This document shows, one piece after another, positions 51,661-64,000 of a DNA stretch of 64,000 bases (positions within the stretch are counted from its first letter, which is position 1; every line of letters begins with the position of its first letter). The notes beneath the pieces were generated by a model. That model was given only the letters and a program-made list of their open reading frames with translations. It had not been told where the DNA came from and did no database searches. Source of the stretch: Toxoplasma gondii ME49 (Eukaryota; Apicomplexa; Conoidasida; Eucoccidiorida; Sarcocystidae); the NCBI RefSeq assembly GCF_000006565.2, contig NC_031475.1:3311189-3375188 (forward strand). Reading direction: 5' to 3'. The translations under genes and the position numbers were made by a program.

Positions 51661-52734
51661 AAACGTTAGGTCCCGAATAGGTATAGGCACACTCGGCTCG
51701 ATCTGATGAGCGATCTGGACTGTTCAAGTCGGTTTCATTCTATTGCAGGGCCATTGCCCTCCATCGTTTGAAATTTGCAATCGCTGGACGTACAGTTGAC
51801 AAGCATTTATTGCTTCGACTCTCAGTCAGTTGACCCGACATCACTGCTGAGCGATGTGCTTGCTAGTCTGTGTCTTGTTTTCATCGCAGTTATGCTTCTT
51901 TTCTCACTTCCACATAATGCACAGCTTCCCCTCTGTGACTGCTGCTTCTGGCTGATGAATGTCCTGTGAGATGGTGCGTCTGAATCTAGACTATCCGTTG
52001 TGCTTTCGGTTTTGGCATTCGAAAGTGCGTTAATTTTACACGTAGACACGAGGCTGACCACAGTGTTCCGAGATCTGTGCGTCCGGTAAGTTGCCTGATG
52101 AACGTCTCCTTCCAATAATTAACTGGAAGAAAGCGCTGCACCCGCCACCGTGGCAGGGCGATAAAACCTTTCTCGGCATTAAGACGTGTATGAGGATAGG
52201 GTATCATTCACTGGCGAAGGCAACGTTTTTGAGGTTTGTTCGCACCGATGCAGCCTCTACAACGGTTCATGAAGTTCAGCGGTACTGCGCACATACGTTT
52301 GGTACCACTTTATACATACAGAACTGTGAAACCAGTGGTCGTTCCCCTGTGCCTACTGGCACCAAGCTATACGATTTGAAGTGCGAACCAGACAGTAGAC
52401 AGTCTGCGTAGGGGAAGCCAGTGCACCATGTAATGAGAGCAGGAGCATGTTCAGAGAGTATCACTGTTGCGGCCTTGTAGCAATGTCCAAGACAAAAGAC
52501 CCAGCACAGGCTGCCTGGCGGACTTGGCAGAGCAACGTTACAGGAAACGGTTAGTCTTTGCTGTCGGAAAAGTTACGTGAGCCGACAAAATGACTTGCCT
52601 ATGGTACTCTGTCTCACTTGAATCCTCCCCTGCTTGGCTATGAGGACCTGCATCGCAATACCCGCGCAGTGGTGCACGATGGGCAGCGACAGTTTCGGGC
52701 CCTCCGTCAGTTTTGGTGACGTATCCAGAGCCAA
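51661..52734. other. Intergenic region between convergent axoneme genes
   Basis: The 3' ends of CFAP52 and the dynein intermediate chain gene face each other here. Only short unsupported frames occur, so the stretch probably holds the two 3' UTRs. Confidence 0.5.
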
Positions 52735-55700
52735 TCACATGGCCACCCAATGCTTGGCTTGTTGCTCAGTCACCGCTTGGAGTCTTTCCTTCTGCTCGAG
52801 CGATGAGTACCGTGGAATGTCTTCGTCTTCAGCCTTAATTACAGTGGAGCATCCTTCTTTGTCTCCCACAGCCAGCACTGGGCAGTTCAATGCGAACCTG
52901 AAGCATGCAGTCACCAAAGGCCCGCATTACTTTTGGTCATGTTGGTGGCAGAGAGAGCACGGAATAAAAACTCAAAGGCTGCGCTCGAGTGGCTGCCGTT
53001 ATCTGGGTACCTCAAATGATCCTCTGCCGTTCTGCTTGGATGAGCCATAGCGTCAAAGAGTTCAGGTTCCAACATACGCCAACAGACTGGTAATTGTCTA
53101 CAGTGCCGTGATCCAGAACGCATCGTACATTCCCGCTTACCGGACTGTTGTCAGCGACCTTTTGGCATTGCTGCTCTCTCTCTTGGGATAGTGAATCACT
53201 ACAGGGTCCACCGCCTGTCTGGAAAGATCCCAGAGTTCGACTCTTCCGTCTGCCATGCATGCGGCGAATTCCGTCGAACTAGTTGGGCACCTTTTTACGG
53301 AGGCAAAGAGTTTGACAGACGGAAAGAAAGAAAGACAACTGCAATGCGGATGGTGTTGCAAAGCAGATGAGGGGGAGGACGGTACGCCTATTTTCTTCGC
53401 TTTCGTAGATATATGGAAGACCCGCATTCCTAAACACCTCGTGGGGTCGCACGAATGAGCAGCCCTCCTTCCTCACCCTCTTCCCGCACACGATCTCAGT
53501 CCTTCGACATCAAGATAACAAAGTACCTCTCCCGCATTTTATGAAAGATGCTTACCAAGAGAAGTCGGTAACAGCACTGTAGTGCGTCGAAGGCGGAAGC
53601 GTCGCGACGGCTGTCTCGGGATGTTTCACATTCCACAAGCGTATCGTTCCATCATCGGAACAACTTGAAAACACTTCGCTATCGAAGGGATTGTATGAAA
53701 CCTGAACCAATGAGCAAGGCGCACCACGATCCAGGAGGCATTCGCCGGGGACCTGAATGGCGATAGATCGCCTTGGAGCAATCACTTCGTTTCAAGGCAT
53801 GGGGAGGCAACCTTACAACGTTTCCTCTCAGAGGATCGTTACGTAGAATAACCGTCGAGACGAAGCGAAGTTGATTGTGCATGAACATATCTCTTACCCT
53901 GTTGATGGGTCCGGTGTGCCCAACGTACGTATCGAGGTACTGCTCGTTGTAGGACGTGGAACACCTGTGGACCAGGCCCTCATCAGTTCCGATAATATAC
54001 GTGGAAGCATCCTGGCCGCTGATGTCAATACACAGCCCCGACGCGTACATAAAAACGACGGCGTCGTTCTTCGGGTCAACGCCGTTCGTATTCCATGTCA
54101 CTTTCGTACGGGGGTTGACGACGCGTTTCATCGACATGATCGTTGTTTTTTCCATTACTGACAACACATGGCATGCGGACACATGTCCGCACTATCCTCA
54201 GCAAATGGGACGTATAAGGTGGAAAAAGAAAATGTCAAACACGAGTGCCTAACAACATGTAAGGATGAAATGACCCGGTTGTTACCGTCTGGCTGCACCA
54301 TATGTAGAGACGGTACTTTGAGCATAATGAGAATGTGTGCGAAATACTCTTTGCACTTCGGTGCGACCTTCTCCGGGTAACTGAGTGTACACCCTCGAGG
54401 AAACTCCGGCGCATCCTTAGAAATGATGAGGGTGGAGCGAGAACGCTGTTCTCACCTTTCTTCATCGTCCACTGATACACCTTGCCATCACCTCCAATGG
54501 AGAGCAACTGCTCTCTGGGAACCTTTTCAGCTCCTCGATCGACCCATCGTACATCCCACACGGCATCACTGTGTCTGCTGGAACCCTGAAAAAGATAACG
54601 AGCTATACGCATTCCTGGTGAAACACCGCTGTAATTTGTGTGGCCTCTTGCTGACATTGCTGATGTCGCTAGTTTAACTCTATATTCGATCTGAGCGGTG
54701 GAGAACACAAAGACTCTCTCCAACAACGCAGGAGGTGCGATTCTGTGTGATGCTACTACAGAGGCATTCATGCCGCATGGTAGAAACAGAGAAATGGTCC
54801 TAGACACTATCGGAGGGGGTGCTGATCGTGGCTGTACACCGAACTTGCTTTCATCTCAAACAGTGTGTGCGCAAAATGTCGTCTGTCGAGTTGAGAACTA
54901 CAGAAGCGCGAGCCTTGACGAACGCACATCTGGACATGCGTACCTGCACGGACAGAACTGGGTGAGTCTGCAGCACTGGCTGATCGGTCGGCTTTCTGAG
55001 GTCCCAGAGAACAACGTGTCCGTCTGCCATTCCAGCGGCAAGGAGGTTCGAATTGAAGGAGGAGAAATGCAATGAAAGAACGCCAGAGGGCGTATGAAGT
55101 TTCCTCTCAGGGACGAGTGGATTTCTCAAGGACCAAAACAGAATCCAGCCATCTGCAAATAAATGGGACCGTTTGCAGACGCGTATCTTCACTGATGCCC
55201 TCGTCACTGTGGCACGTTCGGCACGTTCTAACTTTTTTTCAAGAAACAAAGAATTCAGCATCGCTGCTACCTGTCATTGCTTCTCAGGGGCAAATGCATA
55301 TTTGGCCTTCCACCCTTCCGAAACGCGAGAACCGCAATCATTCGACACACCAACCAACATTAGGTGGTAGCACTCACTCTTTATGCCGCCGTATATGATC
55401 GAAAGGAGCAAGTGGTCGAGTGTATGAGTATGTTGAGGAGCACGTGCAAGCGGTGGAATGCAAGGACGAGCTGGACTTGTACTAACCGGTTGGTACTCCC
55501 GATCGAGGAGCAGGACTGGTTCCGTAGGCGACCGCCAACAAGTCCTGGTTTCCAGGATTCCAGTTCACAGTAGAAACACTCATTGAAGACGTGAGTGCTC
55601 GACCGTCAAAATCGAAGAGCTCTTTAAATTTTGCAGTCGAGCAATTCTGTTGCGGAATTTGCTCGTCATCCGTCGTGTTTCTGTCATCGCTGTCTTCTTC

Positions 55701-58700
55701 AGACTCGTGGTCCGTGTGATCCTCGTTGGTCAATGCCCCTGTAACCATATCTGCACTTGCTTGCCCTACATGGTTTTCATCTTCGTTCATCTGCATACTG
55801 AGACCGTCGGGTCGCTTGTGCTCTGTAGGCAATGCAAATGAGAAACAGTTGCGGAAATGCAGCCACTCACTAGCACAGAAGGTCGTGTCTGTTATGCGCA
55901 TACGGCTCGTTCCCAACTCAACCGTATAGCAACTAATTTCATTCCTGCTCCTTAGTCGTCCCTTCTCTCAGCAGCACCGGATTTTTCGAACCACAAGCGA
56001 ACCAGATGTGGAGTGGCGCAGCGCTGGCGCACAGCAGTACATCAGGAGAACCTTTTAGCTACGACATATGGACGAAGACACAAGAAAATGGCCAGTGTGA
56101 CATTGCAAACACAACGTAACACGAATATCTCAAATACGAGCCCAGTACCAGCATAAGACGGAGTGACAGTATTAAATCATCGAGGACCGAGGATCACTGA
56201 CACAATCATACACACACTGCGTTGTAAGACGTAAATTCGAGATTTCAACTCAACATACCATCTGGAGGTGGCAGACGTCGAAAGATCGACGGCCCGTTTG
56301 TCTGTCTAACTCCACTGTTGGGATCCGCACACTTGGAGAAGTTGCGGTAGGACATGTGCTGGTAATGATACCGAGTCTGAGCCAGCAGTCTCTCGATAAT
56401 CACTAGGCCGTTCTGAAGATATCGTGGGAGTGGCGCTTCCTTGCCTATCTGCCAAGCCAGCCTTTCAAACTGAGAAATTTCCTCACGAGCCGCTGCCTGC
56501 GGCCCCCGCTTCTCGTCAGTGGCTGAGCCCGACCCACTGATTTGAATGGATGGTCGATGCCTTCGTATGCTCCTCGTCGAGTTTCCTCCATGCAGGAGGC
56601 TTGGACCAGCTGCGCAGATAGCACATGGAACGCTGTTGGGCAGGGATTTGCTACGGCAGTCATCGAGGCAAACAGGTTTGTCAAGTACTAGCAGTTCCTC
56701 GACATAACTAGGAACAGACTTACGTTGCGATTTGATCCTGTTTGGCAGGCACTCAGTGGCCTAAAAACACGTCGGTTCGTGCCGCCCGAGCATGAGTCGG
56801 ATCCACACAGGTCCCCACCGAAGATTCTCTCTCTATCAAACCTCTATCGAGTGCCGCTTGACATCCTCTGGCAACGGAACTTCCACTACCACGTAATATA
56901 ATGCAGCAAAACCAATGCTAGATGACAAGGAGAGGAAAGTACCTGACGACAGAGCTGAGACTTCTAGAAAAAGTGAGATCACATCGAAGTACAGGCGAAA
57001 ACAGAAAGGAACGGACTGATTCTATTGCAGGACACGCAAGTCAGTCAGTTCGCCGACAGCGAAAAAATGCTGCTTCTGGAATTCATACTCTCGCTTCGGC
57101 ATGTCTCGATATATTTTGACGTCAAGAGAGTCCTCACCCGTGCGAACGAACTGAGGGCACTAGGATTGAAGGATTAGCTTCATATACACGCATGCTGCAT
57201 CACCAAATAAATTGTATTCGGCTGATTACCTCCCACGCCAACCTTCCTGCTGGAGTCTCGTGACCCAACGCCAGCAATGGGACCGTCATTCCTCCTCGTC
57301 TTGAGCGCCGTGTATCCTTTATGCAACGAAATGGTTGTCACATCCTTGGTAGCGCTGCCATCCGATGTATCACTGGAGGCCACCCGCCTACTGGCTGAAG
57401 ATAGGTGGAACTGGTAGTTAAGCTGCACGAAGGTGCTATTGACATCCAAAAGGCTGCCAGGCATCTTTAGGCCTTTATCCATATAACTCTGAGCCTCGTT
57501 CATCCACTGATGTTGGAGTTCGTGGATACTGAGGGTAAGCCGCAGACACCACACAGTTTCCAAAAGAAGTCCGAACACAGTCGCTCGGAAAAGACACTAG
57601 ATACCACGAACTCATACCCGCCGTGTGGGTTGGTGTCTCCCTGATACGGAGAGGCAGACGAGACGTCATCTTCGTTCCATCACGGTAATAAAGGACGACA
57701 CTCTCGAGCGAGCAGTTTCCAATGCAGGTCGTTCTCGACCGTCCCGAGAGCAACAACACACGTGGCAAATTCCACTTGTCTGCGGTGGTGAATGGCGTGC
57801 TTCCGTCTTGGCACCTATCCTATCAGTTCTGCGTTGGCATGTGCATAGCTTCACTCCTTGGAGAATTGTGCAAGAGACTGGGTGCTTGTAAATCTAGCTG
57901 CTGGCGGAGGCGACTCAGGTATACAGACAAACCCGAGACGACGCGAAGTACGAGGGGCCGCAGGCTCGCGACTGTACAGAAGCTCTTTTCAGATCACTGC
58001 TTTTTCAGTAAGATCAAATAACGACCACGTACCATTCTTTCCTGCCGTCACGTAGTCGGGGATCTTGAAAACTGACACGGGAACGGAAGTTTTAAATGTG
58101 TGCGTTACAGTCTGTCAAGAGGACTTACCGAGGGACAGCGACTGCGTTGAATGCGTCAAATATGTCCGCGGGACTGACAGATACCTTCGTTGACACTGGC
58201 GCAGCAGGCACTGCTGAAATTTCTTTGTTCTTCTGAGGGAGGTTAAGGGTCTGCGAGTGATTTACAACATACTTCTCTGTCAGATTCTTCGATGCCGCTA
58301 GGTCGTCGTACTCTTTGTTTCGATTGGTGAGACGCCAGAATTCCTCGGTGTCAACAAGAACCACAAGACTGGGTTGGACGAAGTAGATTTCTGTCGCTGA
58401 TTCTTGCAACATGATCTCCACTTGCGTCTCGAGCAGCTCTTCACTAACTTCTTGTGAGTGTCGAGTAGCTCCAGGACTGAGCAGGAAGCCGTCTTCTGCG
58501 GCCACAACATGTTGCCGCACACCAAATGACCGCCTCCATTGGCAGCAAGGTGCCTAGACAGCACACTTTTTGCATCCTGGAGAGCTCACGGACGACATTT
58601 CGATCTAAAACGATTTCTCACCACTCTTGGGGCCTTCGTCGTCTTCGTCAGCATCTGCTTGCGAAGTAGAAGTGTCTTTTTGGTCTCCTCGCCACTCGTT

Positions 58701-59969
58701 TCCATGTTGGCTGGCCATTTCCACTGTAGCGGCACACATTGGCAGATCACGCCCGACACATCGTGACAGGCAAGCTGAATCGCTGGGGACTGTGATGTAT
58801 CCAAGTGATCTCAAAAAGGTTTGTAACTCGACGTCCTCATCCAAAGTATGTGTGTACCTGATGTAGAGACCAGCCCGACCGGTGCATGGAAAACATCTAC
58901 GAACCCGTGTGTCCTCAAGGTATGAGAAACAGATGCACACAGTGATAAACCTCAGTTGAACCTGTTTTACAATTTGCTTTGCTGTTGTGGACGCTGACTG
59001 ATTTTTCTGGATGGTGAAGGCACAAGATTGCTCCTGTTGACTGCTGAAACAAATATGCGCTCGGACCGCTGATGTGGCGGTGACACAATTGCGTTCAGAC
59101 TTACAGATCTTGTCAACATCAGCTGCATCGCCATTCTGTGGGCGAATACATGAGGCCAACGGTCTTGGCGTGGCAATTTTTCCATTAAGCAGGACGTGGA
59201 TTTGCCCTGCTGCTGATAAACAGGCAAAAGAAAGACTCGATGTTTAGCATCTGCTTTACACAAGTGACCAAGGTACTTGATGTCTCAGGGGGGACTGGCC
59301 TCCAAAGTACACTATTCTCAGGTCTACAAAATACACTTATCTGTTGACTGTAGCTTTGGACAGGTGGTCCTAATATTCTAATTTCGTAGGTATCGCCGAT
59401 GCACTGCATAAAAGTAGTGTCATGATGTGTCAGGGATTTGAATCATCGACTGTGTACTACCACTACAACGTGAAAGGACTACTCCTCCGACAAAAAGCTA
59501 TCATTTGTCGGATTCCACAGTTCTTCCTTTTACAACAACCACAATTGTGTGGGATGTTCCTCCGGTGAACTTGAGGCTGCGATCAACGATCTGCATTGGA
59601 GAACGACGAGACAGGCAATTGTGATGGTTGTTTACAACAGTGACTCTACGTGCCTTGCTGTAGCATCTGTCGTATAGCAACTAAACCTATACAACGCTTA
59701 TGAGTCTCTTTCATGGTTGCTGAGTTCGGAAATATCTTACCACCAAGTTCAGTTTCCTTTGTGTTTCTTATGTTGGATTGATTCGCCGAGAATGTGAAGG
59801 CAGACTTGCGTATCTGGCTAATATTCTTGCTGCTGCGACTGACACTCGTCAGTGCCTGTCCGGAAGACCTGACCAGGAGAGAGGAATTGTTGTTCTGCTG
59901 GCCTCTGGCTCTGCTGATGTCAGCACCCACTGGCGGCTTACTTGCACGGTTTTGTGGTGGCTCTGTCAT
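52735..59969 (-). CDS. DNAI4: Axonemal dynein intermediate chain, DNAI4/WDR78 (IC138) type
   Basis: Well-phased exons from the 3' side: 52735-52897, 53141-53290, 53556-53701, 53898-54157, 54456-54585, 54944-55152, 55487-55822, 56259-56737. Upstream exons lie near 58126-58520, 58640-59160 and 59743-59969, with the probable start MTEPPQNRASK at 59969; their joins are not all resolved. The N-terminal half has ATEIYFVQPSLVVLVDTEEF, YDDLAASKNLTEKYVV, a SQTLN block and DIFDAFN, in the order seen in WDR78. LQNGLVIIERLL follows, then the WD region: NWNPGNQDLLAVAYG, LFWSLRNPLVPERK, GMADGHVVLWDLRKP, SDAVWDVRW, IGTDEGLVHRC, GHTGPINRVSYNPFDSEVF, DGTIRLWNV, DFSWCPTSSTEFAACMADG. Such chains scaffold the dynein base; IC138 belongs to inner-arm dynein I1/f. 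DNAI3 or an outer-arm chain is less likely because of the N-terminal blocks. Confidence 0.8.
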
Positions 59970-61480
59970 TTTCTAAGAAAAACATCTAGTCGACCCGTCC
60001 TCTCTGAGCTACTATATTCTGCCTAAGGAACCCGTTCTGATGAAGCTGCCGCTGCGAATCGAACAGTAAAGTCCTGGGCGTGGCTCGTGCTGTAGCTTGT
60101 GAAGCTACAAACAACCGCAGAAGTCAAATCCAAGGTCATGAATGCCCTTACTAGTGCGGAACGACTTTTCCACGTTTTGTTTGACGGCACACGAATAACG
60201 CAGGCTCACGCCCCTTGAAGGGAACTGTATGTGTTCCTCGTAAGTGTAATATCATCTTCGGTACGATATTCCACACGGTACCTCTGTGCTTTCATCGGTC
60301 ATTCAGCCCCCAAAGGCTGTTCCTACCTGAAAAGTATCTTCTCAAGAAGCAAAGATTCAAGAGCCTAGATCAACAAACCACCGTCACCAGTTGCCAAACC
60401 CAGTTCAGTTCTCGAATAAACTCTGGCACTGTGTTCATTCAATCATTTTCTTCGGAAGCTTGAGGTACGAGAAAGGTGACATGCGGCAAATTATTTTTTG
60501 CAGCAGAGACCCAGAACGACAGAGCACTTGTCTCATCTTGAAAGGTGCCACCCGGGTGGACACCCCCAAACAAATTTGCAAGCGGAGAAAATTGATGAAA
60601 ATCTGAGGAAAGTTGGAATGCGTTCGATTCTTTGGCGCGACAAAAAACATGCAGAGCAATCGAACGGGTAGATATTGCACTGCGACTCTACGAAAGTGCG
60701 GCCGTGGCACTCTACATTTCCGCACCTTTTTCCCCATGCACTAAGCCCGCAGACGACGAGACGCGGACTCTGCGGACATAACTTCGCTTCCACCGTTATT
60801 AATCGGAGAATAGAAATTTGGGCTAGCTTGTATCTGTCAAGCGATTGTCATTGAGGCTGCCTTTGTCTCGGCCCTTGCAATCGTTCCGTTTTTGAGAGGC
60901 TGATGCCTGAAGAGGAAAGTATGGTCACAGCGATACCAAGCTGTAAATACTGAATCAGGTCGGTGACGAGTGTTTTGCAGACACACAGTTCACCAAGTAA
61001 CTGGGAAGCTTCCTTTCGGTATCTTCCGCCTCGTTCTGCTGTAAGACGAACAAACATGTTGGGGTTCCTCCCGAGCCGTCGTTCTGTCGACGTTCCTTTT
61101 CACGGACCGCCGTCTGTTTTCGTACAGTGTCATCGATTACCGTGCTCCTCTGCAGTATCGTTCTGATTCTATAAGCGCGCTTGCAACGCTCTATGAAACT
61201 CAGATCGCTTACATGTTGGTTCTAAATGCACCGAATACTATGGAAAGTGGCATACCCTAATAAGTAGACAAGAACCTCAAGACACGGTTTCGCCTGTGTG
61301 ACCACGAACAACCTAGGCGGGGCTGCATCATCTGAGACGGTGCTCTCCAGGAGATGGGAGGGCGTGTCATACACTGTTCGCATGGGGAAAATCGCGCCGG
61401 CGATCTGCCCGTTTCCCATGTCAGCGACGGTTTTAGGAAAACAGTGGTTACACAAAACTGGAGTTCATGTTGTCTTGCTT
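59970..61480. other. Region between divergent genes, no gene recognised
   Basis: This lies between the start of the dynein chain gene (minus) and the first recognisable exons of the membrane protein gene (plus). Short frames only. Early exons of the right-hand gene could hide here. Confidence 0.35.
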
Positions 61481-61679
61481 ACAGCTACCTTTGTCGACTC
61501 TCGGACGCAACATCAGCCTTCTAGCATACCCCCAGTCTGGGGCAAGTGAGACAGGTTGAGTGGGCTCCCGATGCGAATTTGCGCTCGAACGCATTCGTGA
61601 GCTAAGTTTCTGTGCACTGCAACTTTATTATTGGTGCTCCGGGGTGAACCATTTCCGTTTTTTCCTTGATAGAGTAACA

Positions 61680-64000
61680 CGGAGTATCTGGACACTGAAG
61701 TGGGCCAGGCTCTCTACTGCCACTTGAAAGGCAACAAAACCCTCGCGTCGGGGATGTTATCCCAAGTGGTATATTCGTTACATGCGACAGACAACAAGAA
61801 TGTATTCGATATAGACGCACAGTTTCTCCTGAATCTTAAATTTGAACCGAACTGATGTGGTTCGAGATCTGTCGGAGCGATGAGGGTCACCTCCGGGTGC
61901 CTACTCTCTGGAATCACTTCAAACAAAACAATGACTTCCTCAAACTTATCTTCACAGAATATTTTCTGCCAGAGCATCAACGACTTGGGATATTTTGGCG
62001 TATCTGTAGGTTCCTGGCCTCGATTTTCATTCTTTTCGCCATCAATGCGTACACCTACTCGTGGGGGATGGTCGATGTGGCCACTACACTGAGGAACCGG
62101 TACGTGTGAAATGCGTGCCTCTGCCGTTGATTCATTCTAGTGTAACCCACTATCATCACCTTCAGTGTAGAAGATTCACGAGACGTGCGCCTTGCGCACA
62201 CTCTCCTTGCAGAGGGTTTCATTTATGTACAGTACATTTTGTTGTTATCGGTGCTGGGCGCATTCTGCCAGTGTCCTGGGAACATCCTGAAAAGGAGAAG
62301 CGAGACAGGGTCCGCCGATCCATAAGTTGACAGTCTCACCTTATAAGTAATACGACTTTCGAGTCCTATTCCTAACGGCGTTTTAATCGCCGTTGGTAAT
62401 CGTTTTTATGTGTGGTGCCAAAAAACAGTATAGCAGATGGAAATGACATCTCCTGCTTGTGGGTGTCACTAGTGAATCCAATTTTCGGGTTTCCGTTAGT
62501 GCGACACGACATGTGAGAATATGGAAAGAGAGCAATGTCACTGCAACGCATTTGAGTGCTTGATATAAAGCCACCAGAGTTTGCGCTGTGGCCTCTTTGC
62601 GCCAGCTCGGGTGTGATAAAAAACGTCTTTCCTTCTTTCTGTTCTTCTTCACAGAACGAACTGTTTGATGGCATGTACGCAAGATAACTTTCCTGCAGAA
62701 GGCTGCGAGGACGAGCTAGGCATAACCATCGAGTACCGGGGAAACAAGTACACAAGATTTTTTTCTTTCCCAGCTCCAGAAGGCATTACTCAATCGAAGT
62801 ACTCCGGTGACTATTATGATTCGTACACTAGCTGCAAGGATATGGCGCTGGATCCTTCTGGTGCTCTGTGGAGACAATTTGTTTCACAGTCGTACCGTCA
62901 GCTGATCATTCAACCAAACTATACGAAAGCGTGTGAAATCTTCGGTCCATCCGCGGACTTCTGTGACAACCATGTAAGTGTTATAGTTTGTGGCTCGCTC
63001 CAGATGAAGTGATTATCTTTTGTCAGCTTAGCATTACACTTAAAAGTGAAGACTGCAGTAGTATTTGACAAAATGACTAGAGGTACCCTGAGGTATGTAT
63101 AAATGGCCATCGGAAGTGACTCATGCGGGTTGTCTGGCTGTCCGTGAATGCTGACGAACATGCACACACGCTGCATCGGACTTTGAGGAGGTTTTAGGGT
63201 GGCTGTGGGGGCACAAACTTTGCAAAAGTGCGCTAAGCTATCTGTCAACCAGAAACATGTCTCTCGTGGCTGTGGCAAGCTGAAATGGCCAACTCTGCTA
63301 CGGCAGCATCCATCCCAATTTTCACTTTTCGGTCTCTCTCGAAAGGAGGGGAACAAATGGGGTCTGGGGGGGAGAAAGCGTCTCTCTCTCCCTCGTTTGG
63401 TGTAGTCAGAAAAAAGAAACGATCACAAGGTACAGAGGTCACCAGGAAATCGCTGCAGGGAGAGCGTTACCGATAACCAACTATGACTCGTTGGTTTTAC
63501 TCAGATCTATCGGGACACTGGTGGATCAGCCACATCACGATGCATACTTGTTGGACTAACTTGTTTTGAACCTCTTGATTCACCGTGTGCAAAATTGGTT
63601 TCCGGACACATGCAGGAGGATAGGCTTCATACCTGCTTCCTCGGTTGCCGGCGGCCAGAGGACACGGCGGCGAAGGGGTATACCATGGACAATCGCCCGC
63701 CTTGCATATCAGGCAAAGAAACGAAGCCGCCACTGCTTTGCATTTATCCGGAAGATATCGCAAACTTCACATTTTTCGACAAGATGATTGGTTCCACATG
63801 CATTTACTCGCATTCGATTAGTGGGAACGATGATCCTTCCGGCAGCGCTTCCGACGTCTCAGAGCCGATTTGGTGTTTCGGGGCTCTCCAGCTTTTCGGA
63901 GCGATCGTGGCAGCAAATTTCCTGCAGCTAGTCTTCGAGATCCTTCTCCTTCGAGTCCTGGACATGGCCAATGAATTTATCGAGCAGTCCCTTGTTCTCC
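61680..64000 (+). CDS. Multi-pass membrane protein, partial (continues beyond the window)
   Basis: Exons recognised: one ending at 62099 with TEYFLPEHQRLGIFWR followed by the membrane span FLASIFILFAINAYTYS; 62655-62973, joined in phase as LRNRTNCLMACTQDN; and 63616 to the window edge, joined in phase after DFCDNH. The loop after the first span is cysteine-rich and has NYTKAC and NFTFFD, possible glycosylation sites, so it is probably luminal or extracellular. A second membrane segment is FGAIVAANFLQLVFEILLLRVL. An upstream segment (about 61683-61853) with QVVYSLHATDNKN and FDIDAQFLLNLKF also reads as coding, but I could not join it. A candidate exon near 61482-61550 ends at a GTGAGA donor. 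The spacing of a span, a large loop and more spans recalls polycystin-like channels, but no diagnostic motif is visible. Function unassigned. Confidence 0.6.

Noticed and set aside
57180..57768. Minus-strand frames (132 and 97 codons) inside the dynein chain gene
   Set aside because: They may contain an additional exon, but no splice join in phase to the neighbouring exons was found, so they are not claimed.
1..64000. Nuclear copies of mitochondrial DNA, transposons, tRNA genes, CRISPR-like arrays
   Set aside because: I looked for mitochondrial coding fragments, terminal repeats, cloverleaf patterns and regular repeats and recognised none; a similarity search would be needed to exclude short fragments.

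Overview
The window is nuclear DNA of an apicomplexan, most likely the tissue-cyst coccidian group (Toxoplasma, Hammondia or Neospora). The evidence is a two-domain SRS surface antigen with a GPI-type tail, a rhoptry kinase carrying an arginine-rich helix region, intron-rich genes on both strands with no operons, long low-complexity insertions, and roughly even base composition. I cannot separate the genera by eye. All gene models were joined by hand from splice sites and reading phase.

Layout, left to right: a nine-exon tRNase Z (+, 2712-9295); a single-exon rhoptry kinase (-, 10936-12762); a doubtful minus-strand gene (13913-15522); a nine-exon radial spoke protein 2-like gene with DPY-30 and GAF domains (+, 16229-22470); a HAD-fold phosphatase with an N-terminal leader (-, 23444-27538); about 3.8 kb with no recognisable gene; a small SRS antigen (+, 31325-32329); a giant gene of about 2,900 codons built on a histidine-phosphatase fold that has lost its catalytic residues (-, 32594-43264); about 3.6 kb with no convincing gene; CFAP52/WDR16 (+, 46907-51660); a DNAI4/IC138-like inner-arm dynein intermediate chain (-, 52735-59969); and the first part of a multi-pass membrane protein that runs off the right edge (+, from about 61680).

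Three of the ten better-supported genes (RSP2-like, CFAP52, DNAI4-like) encode axoneme parts. In these parasites only the male gamete builds an axoneme, so these genes are probably silent in the asexual stages. The rhoptry kinase and the SRS protein belong instead to the host-interaction repertoire. The tRNase Z and the HAD protein both have long N-terminal extensions with a hydrophobic segment, compatible with organelle targeting, but this is inference. The most unusual item is the giant degenerate histidine-phosphatase protein: its fold-defining GGES motif is intact, both catalytic histidines are replaced, and about 1,800 residues of mostly low-complexity sequence separate the two halves of the domain.
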